Shown in pieces: positions 42,263-50,606 of a stretch of 64,000 bases of DNA. The stretch lies in assembly GCF_002303925.1 (NCBI RefSeq), contig NZ_MRCS01000031.1, positions 20,347 to 84,346 on the forward strand. Direction: 5' to 3'. Every line of letters starts with the position of its first letter. Within the stretch, counting starts at the first letter, position 1. The position numbers and the translations under genes are program-made. Under the pieces are notes generated by a model, which was not told the DNA's origin, did not search any database, and worked only from the letters and a program-made list of their open reading frames with translations. This DNA is from Pseudomonas sp. ACN8 (GTDB taxonomy: Bacteria; Pseudomonadota; Gammaproteobacteria; Pseudomonadales; Pseudomonadaceae).

Positions 42263-42820
42263 TTACCAGCGCACGCGTTGTTGAGCGATTCGATCAGCCG
42301 TCGATTGCACCCATTCGGCACGGGTCTGGAATCCAGGGCGACGGCGGCACATCGCTTCCGTTCTGGCGTTGATCTCTTCGGCGCTCATGTCGAGGTCGAG
42401 TGGCTCGCGGCATGGTTGACTGGTGTAAAAGGGCGAGTCGACATACATCTCGATTGGATTGCCCTCAGGGTCTTTGAAATACATCGACCAGGCGTTGCCA
42501 TGATCGACTTGATCAATGTTCTCGATGCCGTTTTCCTTGGCGAACTGGTAGAAGCTTTTGAGGTCTTCGATCGAGTCGAGCAGGAACGAGAGCTGGTTGA
42601 TCGGATTGAACGTCAGGTCGCTCGGTTTGCCGTCGAATAAAACCAGTTGATGGTGAACCTCGGGGTTCTGGGTCAGAAAAAATAGACGATGACCGCTCGA
42701 TGCGACCCCCTTGTCGCTGACGATGAAGCCGATCTTCTGGCAATAGAAGTCGACCATCATGTCGAGGTTTTCACAGAACGCGCCGGTGTGGGTGAAGTTG
42801 ATTCTGGGCAGAGTAGCCAT
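42263..42820 (-). CDS. VOC superfamily protein, possible extradiol dioxygenase
   Basis: This 185-aa protein has two vicinal-oxygen-chelate modules in compact form. Candidate metal ligands are a histidine in NFTHTGAF, a histidine in VHHQLVLFDG and the glutamate in DPEGNPIEMYVDSP, giving a 2-His-1-carboxylate set as in type I extradiol dioxygenases. It is shorter than classical two-domain catechol 2,3-dioxygenases. The context (aromatic hydroxylase, FAH-type hydrolase) supports ring cleavage, but an isomerase or other VOC reaction is possible. Confidence 0.75.
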   Translation of the reverse strand: MATLPRINFTHTGAFCENLDMMVDFYCQKIGFIVSDKGVASSGHRLFFLTQNPEVHHQLVLFDGKPSDLTFNPINQLSFLLDSIEDLKSFYQFAKENGIENIDQVDHGNAWSMYFKDPEGNPIEMYVDSPFYTSQPCREPLDLDMSAEEINARTEAMCRRRPGFQTRAEWVQSTADRIAQQRVRW

Positions 42821-42860
42821 AGCAGTAAGTCCCCGTTTTATGATTGTTCAGTGCAAGAAG

Positions 42861-43712
42861 TCAGGCTTCGTCGATTACCGGATTAGAAAGAGTTCCTATT
42901 TGTGTGATGACCACTTCGAAGGTATCACCGGGTTTCAGGAATACCGGTGGTGTACGTTTGAAGCCGATACCGCTTGGTGTGCCAGTGGCCAGAATGTCCC
43001 CTGGATTCCAGGTCAGTGCCTGGGATACGTAGGAAATCAGGTGGGGAATGTCGAAGGCCAGTTCGGATAGTTTGCCTTCCTGCATCTGCTCTCCGTTCAG
43101 CACACCGGTTACACGCAGTTCACGGTAGTCGGCGATCTCATCGGCCGTAACGAGCCAAGGCCCCAGGGCTCCGGTGCTGCGGAAGGTCTTGCCCATGCCG
43201 TATTGATGGGTGTGGAACTGCCAATCGCGCACGCTTGCATCGTTGAAGCAGGTATACCCCGCCACATGCGACATGGCGTCTTCAGGCTCGATATGTGCGC
43301 CGCCCTTGCCTATGACTACGGCCAACTCAGCCTCGAAATCGAACTCCTGGGAGACGATCGGCCGGACCAGCGGTGCATTGTGGGCCAACAGCGTCTCGGC
43401 GAAGCGTTGGAATATCACAGGATACTGACCCACTTTGCGGCCAGCCTCTTCAGCATGTGCGACATAGTTAATGCCTACGCAAATGATCTTTCCGGGGGCG
43501 GGAATGACCGGATCCAGCTGCACATCGCTGAAGGCGTAGTCGGCTGTGGCGCTTGCGGTATAGACCTTCGCCTGCTCCAGCAGGGTGGAGTCGGACAACA
43601 AACCGGCCAAATTGACTGCGGTGGGGTACTGCTTGGTCAGGTCGACAATATTGCCTTCAACTACTGCCCCGAAGCCCGGCTTGCCGTCTTTGTGATACGA
43701 AATTAACTTCAT
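42861..43712 (-). CDS. Fumarylacetoacetate hydrolase family protein
   Basis: This 283-aa FAH-fold enzyme from ATG 43712 (ACGGAGAGCGACG upstream) heads the minus-strand catabolic operon. Signature blocks are GKIICVGINYVAHAEE, FDFEAELAVVIGKGG, GYTCFNDASVRDWQ and GDILATGTPSGIGF, which hold the divalent-metal glutamates and aspartate. Such enzymes hydrolyse acylpyruvates or decarboxylate/hydrate ring-cleavage products. The likely substrate is the ring-cleavage product of the neighbouring dioxygenase-like protein; this is inferred. Confidence 0.87.
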   Translation of the reverse strand: MKLISYHKDGKPGFGAVVEGNIVDLTKQYPTAVNLAGLLSDSTLLEQAKVYTASATADYAFSDVQLDPVIPAPGKIICVGINYVAHAEEAGRKVGQYPVIFQRFAETLLAHNAPLVRPIVSQEFDFEAELAVVIGKGGAHIEPEDAMSHVAGYTCFNDASVRDWQFHTHQYGMGKTFRSTGALGPWLVTADEIADYRELRVTGVLNGEQMQEGKLSELAFDIPHLISYVSQALTWNPGDILATGTPSGIGFKRTPPVFLKPGDTFEVVITQIGTLSNPVIDEA

Positions 43713-43725
43713 CGTCGCTCTCCGT

Positions 43726-43739
43726 TTTTGTGCGTAAAA
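43726..43739. promoter_or_regulatory. Candidate GntR operator in the divergent promoter of block B
   Basis: TTTTGTGCGTAAAA lies 13 bp upstream of the FAH gene start and in the 118-bp region shared with the divergent plus-strand operon. It differs by one base from the site at 28223. Its position would allow control of both operons. Confidence 0.58.
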
Positions 43740-43830
43740 ACTAAGTTCTTGCACGATACTCTATAAAATGCATACTAGGGAAGCCCGCTGGAAAAAACTC
43801 TTAGCGAGCGGGTCTAGCAGGAGAGCAAGC

Positions 43831-44412
43831 ATGTCACTGGTGAAAATCCGCAAATTCAAACTTGATGTTGAGCAGGTGTTTCACGAAGGCGGCCCGGCAG
43901 CGGCAACCCCGCTGACAATCGCAGTTGCGACGGCGATTGTGGAAAACCCCTATGCAGGCAAATACGTCGAGAGTTTGCTGCCCTTTATGGAGGAGTTGCG
44001 AGCCTTGGGCGCCGATTTATCCAACCGGTTGATCATCGCGCTAGGTGGGGTCGATAAAGTGCAGGCCTATGGCAAAGGGGCGATCGTTGGCGAGGATGGT
44101 GAACTGGAACACGGTGCTGTCTGGCACGAAGCAGGCGGCTGGGCAATGCGCGAAGTCCTCGGTAATCCGAAGGCGATTGTTCCGGCGGCGAAGACCATCG
44201 GTGGCCCTGGTTGCCGGGTGATGATCCCGCTCGGGCACATCCAGGCGGCCTATGTTCGCAGCCACTTCGGTGTGGCTGAAATGACCGTTTGGGACGGCCC
44301 TCGTCGCGGCGAAATCGCTTTTGGTGTGGCCATGGCCACCGGTGGCCGGATTCATGCGCGACTGGGCGGTCTGGCTGCCGCCGACGTGAAGGGCGAAGAC
44401 GGACTGCGTTAG
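43831..44412 (+). CDS. Amino acid synthesis family protein (PF06684-type)
   Basis: This is a 193-aa protein starting at ATG 43831 after CAGGAGAGCAAGC. It belongs to the small AA_synth family, named for a suggested part in amino acid synthesis that has not been shown. Conserved stretches are VFHEGGPAAATPLTIAVATA, IVENPYAGKYVESLLPFM and PLGHIQAAYVRSHFG. Members frequently lie in aromatic or xenobiotic degradation clusters. It is the first gene of the plus-strand operon with the second alcohol dehydrogenase-cupin pair. The reaction is unknown. Confidence 0.8.
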   Translation: MSLVKIRKFKLDVEQVFHEGGPAAATPLTIAVATAIVENPYAGKYVESLLPFMEELRALGADLSNRLIIALGGVDKVQAYGKGAIVGEDGELEHGAVWHEAGGWAMREVLGNPKAIVPAAKTIGGPGCRVMIPLGHIQAAYVRSHFGVAEMTVWDGPRRGEIAFGVAMATGGRIHARLGGLAAADVKGEDGLR

Positions 44413-44483
44413 TGCCGAAAATTTGAAGCGTGCTTCACGGGTTGCGTACCACTACAAAAACAATATGTGTGTTGGAGAACATC

Positions 44484-45599
44484 ATGACTACCAAAACTAT
44501 GCGCGCCGCACGTCTGTATGAAGGCGGTAAACCCATGGTTATCGAACAAGTGCCCATCCCCGGGATTCGCCCTACCGAGGTGCTGGTAAAGATCAAGGCG
44601 TGCGGGATCGTCCCGAATCTGCACAACATCCTCACCAACTGGGTCAAATGGTTCCCGCAGAATCCGCTGCCTATGCTGCCTGCGATTTTTGGACTTGATC
44701 CATCCGGTGTCATCGAAGCCGTCGGCGCCCAGGTCTATGACTTCAAGGTCGGCGACCGGGTGTACGTCAATCCGGGAAGACACTGCGGTTCATGCCGGGC
44801 ATGCCGCGCGGGTAACACCATTGCGTGCACCGCCTATACGTTCAACGGCTATTTCGGGTTCACACCTAAAAGCCCGCGCATGTTCGAAGACTACCCCTAC
44901 GGTGGTCTTTGCGAGTACATTCCTGCCCCGCAATACAGCCTGGTCAAACTGCCAGACAACATCAGCTTCGAAACCTCCGCGCGACTGGGTTATCTGGGCA
45001 CCGCCTACAAAGCATTGCTCAAGGCCAACGTTAGTCCCGGCAGCACCGTGCTGATCAACGGGATCAGCGGGACACTCGGCCTGGGCGCCGTCGCCCTGGC
45101 GTTGGCTATGGGCGTTCGTAAAATCCTCGGCACCGCCAGAAACCAGGATCTGTTCCAGAAAGTGAAAGACCTGGCGGCCCCGGGCCGGATTGAAATTCAC
45201 ACCCTCGGTGCAGTCCCGACTGACCAGTGGGTCAGTGAAGTGACCCATGGCGAAGGTGTCGATGTCGTCATTGATGCCTTGGGCCCGGGGGCACCGCACG
45301 AGAGCCTGACTCAGGCCCTTAAATCCCTCCACCGCGGTGGGCACCTGGTCAACGTCGGCGCCATCGCCGGCGAAGTCCCTATCGATCTTCACTGGATCAT
45401 GGACAACGACATCCAGATCAGCGGATCTGCATGGTTTACCACCGGACAAGGCCAAGCCATGGCGGACATGGTTGAATCCGGGGTGCTTGATCTCTCGTTC
45501 TTCGAAAACACCGCCTTCAGTCTGGAAGACGTCAACAGCGCGATCACCGGTATCGAAAACCGCCATGGCGGCTTCAGCAACTACGTCATCTGCCCATGA
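44484..45599 (+). CDS. Zinc-dependent alcohol dehydrogenase family protein (copy 2)
   Basis: This 371-aa protein from ATG 44484 (TTGGAGAACATC) is paralogous over its whole length to the dehydrogenase at 17013. Shared features include the unusual KACGIVPNLHNIL at the catalytic zinc position, the structural loop CGSCRACRAGNTIAC, TFNGYFGF, INGISGTLGLG and the ending RHGGFSNYVICP. A cupin gene follows, as at the other locus. The conserved but atypical zinc motif suggests a defined subfamily with its own substrate rather than a decayed enzyme. Confidence 0.8.
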   Translation: MTTKTMRAARLYEGGKPMVIEQVPIPGIRPTEVLVKIKACGIVPNLHNILTNWVKWFPQNPLPMLPAIFGLDPSGVIEAVGAQVYDFKVGDRVYVNPGRHCGSCRACRAGNTIACTAYTFNGYFGFTPKSPRMFEDYPYGGLCEYIPAPQYSLVKLPDNISFETSARLGYLGTAYKALLKANVSPGSTVLINGISGTLGLGAVALALAMGVRKILGTARNQDLFQKVKDLAAPGRIEIHTLGAVPTDQWVSEVTHGEGVDVVIDALGPGAPHESLTQALKSLHRGGHLVNVGAIAGEVPIDLHWIMDNDIQISGSAWFTTGQGQAMADMVESGVLDLSFFENTAFSLEDVNSAITGIENRHGGFSNYVICP

Positions 45600-45700
45600 A
45601 ATAAGCCCTGAGTGGTGTGCATACGCCACCGCTCAGGAGACCCAAGCCGTCATAGATGCATGTCTACGGCGGATCGATTCCAGATATTGGAGACTGTCCG

Positions 45701-46237
45701 ATGCAAATACGAAGAATAGTGACGGGGCACGATTTGAGTGGACAGGCCGTGTTCATTACCGATGGCGCGGCCCGCCGTGCCACCGACTTTGTCGACATCC
45801 CCGGGCATGGCATGGCCCAACTGTGGGCCACGTCCTGTCCTCCTCGGTTGTCTGAAACACCGGAAGACCTGACACAACTGCAAGGCTCGCTCATTCCCGG
45901 AGTCGGGGAGACCTCATTGTTGGCCGTCAGCTTTCCACCCGACAGCGTAATGGCCTCTCCAGTGGATCCGCAGCGAGCCTTCAACGAAATGGCGGTCGCG
46001 CTACCTGGTTTGTTCGATTGTTTTGAAGCCGAACATCCAGGCATGCACAAGACACCGACTATCGATTATGGGGTGTTGTTGGAAGGTGAGCTTTGGCTGG
46101 AACTCGACAATGGCGAGCAGCGGGTGATCCGTCCGGGCGATGTGGTGATTCAGAACGGTACCCGTCATGCCTGGCGCAACAAGTCTCAGCATTCGGCGAA
46201 GGCGATCTTTTTCATGGTTGGGGCAAGCAACCGCTAG
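45701..46237 (+). CDS. Cupin domain protein (copy 2)
   Basis: This 178-aa cupin from ATG 45701 (GGAG 10 bases upstream) is paralogous to the one at 18177, sharing FPPDSVMA, EHPGMHKT, GELWLELDNGEQ and NGTRHAWRNKS. An upstream in-frame ATG (45656) would add 15 unconserved residues. The function is unknown. The consistent order of dehydrogenase then cupin at two loci suggests they act on the same intermediate. Confidence 0.78.
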   Translation: MQIRRIVTGHDLSGQAVFITDGAARRATDFVDIPGHGMAQLWATSCPPRLSETPEDLTQLQGSLIPGVGETSLLAVSFPPDSVMASPVDPQRAFNEMAVALPGLFDCFEAEHPGMHKTPTIDYGVLLEGELWLELDNGEQRVIRPGDVVIQNGTRHAWRNKSQHSAKAIFFMVGASNR

Positions 46238-46397
46238 TGTCGAAGCCCTCCCATCCTATTGGCGTTTCAGTTCGTCGAATGCTTGTCACGTTGCTTCAAG
46301 AAATGCAGCGCCGTAATGCACGAAAATCGTTGGCAACGCTGTGTATTGGTGTTGGCCAAGGCGTTGCAACGCGGCTGAACAATCGAGGAGTCTATAG

Positions 46398-47012
46398 ATG
46401 GACGTAACAGTAAAAATTCTTGGTTTGTCGGGCAGTTTGAGAAAAGACTCAGCCCATTGTGCAGTGCTGCGTACGATTGCCGAACAGCTTCCCCCCAGCG
46501 TGACGTTGAACCTTCATGAGTTACATGATGTGCCACCCTACAACGAAGACCTTGATGGAGATGCAACACCATCAGCCGTGCTGGCTCTGCGTGAGGCGGT
46601 ACGAAACGCCGACGCCGTGCTTATTGGTTCGCCGGAGTACAACCATGGAATGTCAGGTGTTCTGAAGAATGCGTTGGATTGGATATCTCGACCCCACGGT
46701 AAGTCTACGCTAACTGGAAAACCGGTTCTTACCTTTACGGCATCTCCTGCCTTCACCGGTGGTGTGAGGGCGCATCAGCAATTGAATGAAACCCTAGTGG
46801 CTATTCAGGCCGTACAGGTCGTTTACCCACAGATCGTTATCGGTAACGTTGGAAGTAAACTCAAGGATGGGCTCCTTGTCGACAAAGCGGCTATTTCGTT
46901 CTTAATGGACGGAGTAATAAGGCTTGTGCAACGGATTTACAATTGGCCTACGCAAGAAACAAGTAGAAATTGTTGTGTCCAGGTTAGTTCTGACTTTAAT
47001 CCAGCGATCTAA
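46398..47012 (+). CDS. NADPH-dependent FMN reductase family protein
   Basis: This is a 204-aa flavodoxin-like reductase. The FMN phosphate loop is GLSGSLRKDSAH and the second FMN motif GSPEYNHGMSGVLKNALDW, both diagnostic of the ChrR/SsuE group. Residues beyond about 175 (IYNWPTQETSRNCCVQVSS) look unlike the usual family end, so the 3' end may have been replaced where transposase debris begins. It could reduce quinones or supply FMNH2. It is the last gene of block B. Confidence 0.8.
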   Translation: MDVTVKILGLSGSLRKDSAHCAVLRTIAEQLPPSVTLNLHELHDVPPYNEDLDGDATPSAVLALREAVRNADAVLIGSPEYNHGMSGVLKNALDWISRPHGKSTLTGKPVLTFTASPAFTGGVRAHQQLNETLVAIQAVQVVYPQIVIGNVGSKLKDGLLVDKAAISFLMDGVIRLVQRIYNWPTQETSRNCCVQVSSDFNPAI

Positions 47013-47245
47013 TTTTTTGGTCTGCTGCCATGCACCTCTTGAACGGCGAAATTTTTGCTTCGATTGTTTCCGTAATCCGTAGACCAATACAACTGAAGCA
47101 ATGCGCTAAAGCATGAACCGTCGGGGAAACTGCTGGGATACTCAGTTCACTATGCTCAAAAGCGTCAACCCAATCTGACCCGTGCTGGGATTGGCCAATA
47201 GAGTGCCTTTGCGTTGAAATCTTGAGTGTCCTGTCCGGTTTCATT

Positions 47246-47420
47246 AGACCACTACAAACAGCTCGGCAATCTCACTCGCCCGCTGCATCGGTAGCCGCGC
47301 CAATACGTCCTTCAAATACAAGTACGGATCATGTCCGTTGAGCTTGGCCGACTGGATTAGACTCATCAGCGCGGCCGCACGTTGCCGCTGCGCAATGACC
47401 CGGTAAAGCGCCAGTTCTTG
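47246..47420 (-). mobile_element. IS66 transposase C-terminal remnant
   Basis: The minus strand encodes LALGHKNWRFTGSLRSG and, after a one-base frame change, RAAALMSLIQSAKLNGHDPY followed by YLKDVLARLPMQRASEI. This is the IS66 C-terminal domain. No other transposase part adjoins it. It corresponds to the portion missing from the remnant at 5701, though the two are 41 kb apart. Confidence 0.82.
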
Positions 47421-47469
47421 TGCCCCAGCGCCAGCGGCCTTATCTTCTGCTCGGCGTGACTTTGTCTTT

Positions 47470-48010
47470 ACAACAGCGGCAGAAAACCTTTGCAGACCTT
47501 CGAGGCAATGGCCGAAGGTCCTCTATGCCCATCTGCTTCAGCAGCTCGTCTGGCAGCTCGATGATTCCGGCGCCCTTGCTAGTAAGTCTGCGAGGGGAGG
47601 CGATGGCCAGCTGTCGCCACAAATCCCACAGCACAGGCAGGCAGTCGAGGCAGCGTCCACACCTCTGCTGGCTCAGGGATGTGAAACTGTTTGGCGTGGT
47701 CTTCAGGTCGATGCTGGACCATGGTTCACGTACTTCGACGCCAGCCGGATACCAGCGTCCGTTAGCGAGCGCCTTTTCATTGGTATCTTCGCGTTGCTGG
47801 CGGCTCAAGACTCGACAAAACCGTAGTCGGCATATCTCGCAACCCGCGGGGCAGCTCACTCATAAAGGTTGTAGGAAATTAGCTCGGTGTGCGGCCAGTG
47901 AATTGGGTAGGGCGTCTATGCTTCCGGTACTCCAGGCACATCCATGTTTAACATCGTCATTGTTGCCGACGTTGCCTCGAAGGTCTGCTAAGGTTTTCTG
48001 CCGCTGTTGT
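47470..48010. mobile_element. 541-bp element bounded by 39-bp inverted repeats
   Basis: The segment at 47470-47508 begins ACAACAGCGGCAGAAAACC, and its reverse complement occurs at 47972-48010 with one mismatch in 39 bases. A minus-strand frame of 139 codons (47859-47440) crosses the left repeat and has CGRCLDC and CRCC cysteine clusters and an ELPDELLKQMGIEDL stretch. I do not recognise it as a transposase. It may be a small non-autonomous element or the result of an inverted duplication. Confidence 0.5.
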
Positions 48011-49048
48011 AATTATTCTCCTAAGAAAAAGAGCAGCTTGGCGTGTCTTTGCTTGACTTGTAACCATATTTTGGTCGGTTGGATTCAGATTCCATTCCAG
48101 AATTTAATGACTCCATTTTATTTTCTAATGGTCGCCGAAGGGTAGGTAGGCAGTAATTTCAATAGGCTGTGTAAACCAAAAGTTTCTAGTGACTACTATG
48201 GAAACCTTTAGGTGTATCGAATGCTTTGTGTGCAGTGCCCGGGCCGGCATCTTGCCAAGGTCGCTCAGGTCGTTAGGTGCATGAGCGGTAGCAGTTGCGT
48301 GGCCAAGAGTGTTGCCGAGCTGGGGGTACGCTTCGGAGCGGGGTAGTTCAGCGCCGCACCGCGGATACTCCTCTAGCAAAGGTCCGACATCACGACATGA
48401 AACATTCCACACACGGCGCCCATGCTGGTTTTTAACGTTGCCGCGAGACAGTTGGCCATAGCTAGCTGATTCCATTTTTAATGAAAAGAATTCCAATCGA
48501 AGTGAAAACTCATGCCGGTTCGCGTGCCGGGTAGGGACCATGCCGGCCCTTGCCAAGGGACGCTGCGCATTTGAATCAGTAATATGTCAGTTCTGGTCAA
48601 TTAGTTCCGGCTAATTTGGGTTCAGTCGCTTGCCGTCTGATCAGAAGCCACTCGTGGAGAGAAAGCGCTTCAGGCAAGAGGTACTGAGGCTTGGAGTGGG
48701 GGAGCGCAGTCTGATGAGTTCACCGGATCGACTAAGCCAATCTGGCTGGTTGAGGCCTATGGTATGACATTGAAGTTTTCCGATCACATTTCCGCCGAGC
48801 AGTGCGCGGCGAAACTGGAAGAACGCGTAAATACGCCTCATGTTCTTCCACCAGAGATTCAGAAGTACTGAACCGCAGAGCATTTTCGAGTTCTGCGACG
48901 CTCTTAGTACTGATTACCATTTGATTGCTGTTCCCAGGTGCTTTCCGTTCCGTTGCACATACCACTTGAAAGGTCATGCAGTGCAAAAGCGACTTTACGG
49001 GGTGGTCTGTTTTCTACCTTAGCGATACCCATTCGGTAAGGTGATCTA
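48011..49048. other. Gene-poor debris region
   Basis: About 1 kb carries no gene I can support. Two minus-strand frames (48556-48125 and 48883-48641) are open for 143 and 80 codons, but their translations have no family motifs and no good ribosome sites. The adjoining IS66 fragment and antiporter fragment suggest that this is decayed insertion-hotspot sequence. Confidence 0.5.
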
Positions 49049-49228
49049 ATGGTCGATTCTGTAGGCAAGTTGGATAAAGATTTCGAGCCCGACATACAAA
49101 CCCTAGTCACGGCCTCCAGAGACAAACTCAAGGTTGGGTAACTGATCGCTTTGGTGATTGGTTCGATGGTCGGCGGTGGCATTTTCTCACTGCCACAGAA
49201 CGTCGCCCCAAGCGATGCTCGACTCTGA
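49049..49228 (+). pseudogene. Decayed amino acid antiporter (ArcD-like) N-terminal fragment
   Basis: From ATG 49049 the frame reads through KLDKDFEPDIQ to DKLKVG, meets TAA at 49139-49141, then continues LIALVIGSMVGGGIFSLPQN before TGA. GSMVGGGIFSLPQ is the first-helix signature of the basic amino acid/polyamine antiporters, close to arginine/ornithine antiporter ArcD. Only about 58 of some 475 residues remain. It marks the right border of the disturbed region. Confidence 0.75.
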
Positions 49229-49285
49229 AGAAGCCTGCCAGCGGGACAACGCCGGAAACTGGCAGCAACGGCTGTCACGCAAACG

Positions 49286-49951
49286 CTAGGCTGGCTGATC
49301 GGTATCGGCTGGAGCAGCGTCAGTCGCGAGGTCCGGGGTTTCACTCGGTCGCAACCTGAAGCGACAGACATGCCCGCCACGCACCATGCACTCGCTGTGC
49401 TCGACTTCGCCGCCGCCCAACGCGCCGATCAAGGCCAGGTCGAGTTCGCAGACCACCGGGTGCTCGGCGGCCAGGCGATGGAACACGCAGTTATGCGCGA
49501 CGATTTCCGGCGTGTCGCCTGAGCGAAAAAACACCTCGGCCTCGTAGCCCGCCTGGTTCATGTGCTGCACGATCCTGGCTTCATCCACGACCTGCTGTTC
49601 ACGATCAGAAGCCAGTTTGCGGCCCATGCTGCGCATCAGTGAAGTCAGGGCCTCTGGGCCGATGATGCCCGCCACCTCATCGATCAATACGCTGGCCAGT
49701 AGCTGATAGTGGCGAGGGAACTGCTCCCGCGCGTGGTCGGTGAGCCGATACAGCTGCTCCGGGCGACGACCCGTCGGCCGGGTGTCGCCGCGCAGCACCA
49801 GACCGTCACGCTCCAGCGCCGCCAGGTGTTGGCGGATCGCTGTGCGCGTGACGGCCAGAGTTTCAGCCAACTCGTCAATGCTCATGCCGCCCGCATGGTG
49901 CAGCAGCGCATTGAGCAGGTCCTGCTGTGTTCGGCCCAGTCCTTCCAGCAT
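49286..49951 (-). CDS. Winged-helix regulator with cysteine cluster (SufR-like)
   Basis: This is a 221-aa regulator. The N-terminal winged helix is MSIDELAETLAVTRTAIRQH followed by LAALERDGLV. The C-terminal part has four cysteines, in HNCVFHR, VVCELD, SECMVRG and HVCRFRL, spaced C-x12-C-x19-C-x7-C. SufR, an iron-sulfur-sensing repressor, has a related arrangement with CX12C first, so an Fe-S or metal cofactor is plausible. Start ATG 49951 follows CGAGGGCATCCC. The next gene upstream (49971) encodes a periplasmic helical protein in the same direction, 19 bp away, so both may share a transcript. Confidence 0.8.
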   Translation of the reverse strand: MLEGLGRTQQDLLNALLHHAGGMSIDELAETLAVTRTAIRQHLAALERDGLVLRGDTRPTGRRPEQLYRLTDHAREQFPRHYQLLASVLIDEVAGIIGPEALTSLMRSMGRKLASDREQQVVDEARIVQHMNQAGYEAEVFFRSGDTPEIVAHNCVFHRLAAEHPVVCELDLALIGALGGGEVEHSECMVRGGHVCRFRLRPSETPDLATDAAPADTDQPA

Positions 49952-49970
49952 GGGATGCCCTCGCGCGATA

Positions 49971-50603
49971 TCAGAACTTGTCCGGGAATTGCTTGACCAG
50001 TGCGCCGGTCAACGCGTCGGCCAGGGCCAGGATGTGTGTACGCATCATTGCCCAGGTGCGGGCTTCGCCAGCGTAATCGTGCGCGGCAAACTCGTCGATC
50101 TGGGCGATGTGGTGACCGCCATGGGCTGACAACATATTGACCAGTGTGGCTTCAGGCAGATTGGGGTTGGCGGTGGCCAGAAACGCCGCAATCGCCTTGG
50201 CATTGCTGGTCAACTCGGTGACGGCAGCCTGCTTGCCCTTGGCGTCTTTCGCGACGGTGGCATCGCTGTAGTGTTTCACCGCGCCCCAATGACCGGCCAG
50301 CAGTTTGAGCAGTTGATCAGCCGCCGGCTGGCCATAGAGCGGGGCAATGCTGTTGGCGATTTTGGTGGCGTTGTCGACCACCAGGTCGGCCGCGACCTTG
50401 GCTTGTTTCTGATCGCCGGACTGGTTGGCCAGCGCATAGTCGCGGATCCAGAAAATATGCTCGACCCATAGATCCCGCAGCGCTAGGCGCGTGGTCAGTG
50501 CAGGCGAGTCGGCATCCGTGGACGCGGGCGATGGAGCTGCGTGGCTCCAGGCTGGAAGGGCAAGCAAGGCGAGGAGCAGGTAGATTGCGATTTTATTGTT
50601 CAT
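49971..50603 (-). CDS. Periplasmic helical protein of unknown function
   Basis: This protein of about 210 aa has a signal peptide (IYLLLALLALPAWSHA). The mature part is almost all helical, with histidine-bearing helices (WVEHIFWIRDY, HWGAVKHYSD, MLSAHGGHHIAQIDEF) that could hold a metal, as in four-helix bundle proteins. Two adjacent ATGs exist (50606 and 50603); GGAGG gives better spacing to 50603. It lies directly before the SufR-like regulator gene. I do not recognise a named family. Confidence 0.72.
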   Translation of the reverse strand: MNNKIAIYLLLALLALPAWSHAAPSPASTDADSPALTTRLALRDLWVEHIFWIRDYALANQSGDQKQAKVAADLVVDNATKIANSIAPLYGQPAADQLLKLLAGHWGAVKHYSDATVAKDAKGKQAAVTELTSNAKAIAAFLATANPNLPEATLVNMLSAHGGHHIAQIDEFAAHDYAGEARTWAMMRTHILALADALTGALVKQFPDKF

Positions 50604-50606
50604 CAT

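Noticed and set aside
47470..48010. CRISPR array or toxin-antitoxin locus
   Set aside because: There are only two inverted copies, not direct spaced repeats, and the enclosed frame shows no toxin or antitoxin family pattern beyond a weak AbrB-like stretch.
48125..48556. 143-codon minus-strand frame
   Set aside because: No motif, no ribosome site and location in transposon debris; not supportable as a gene.
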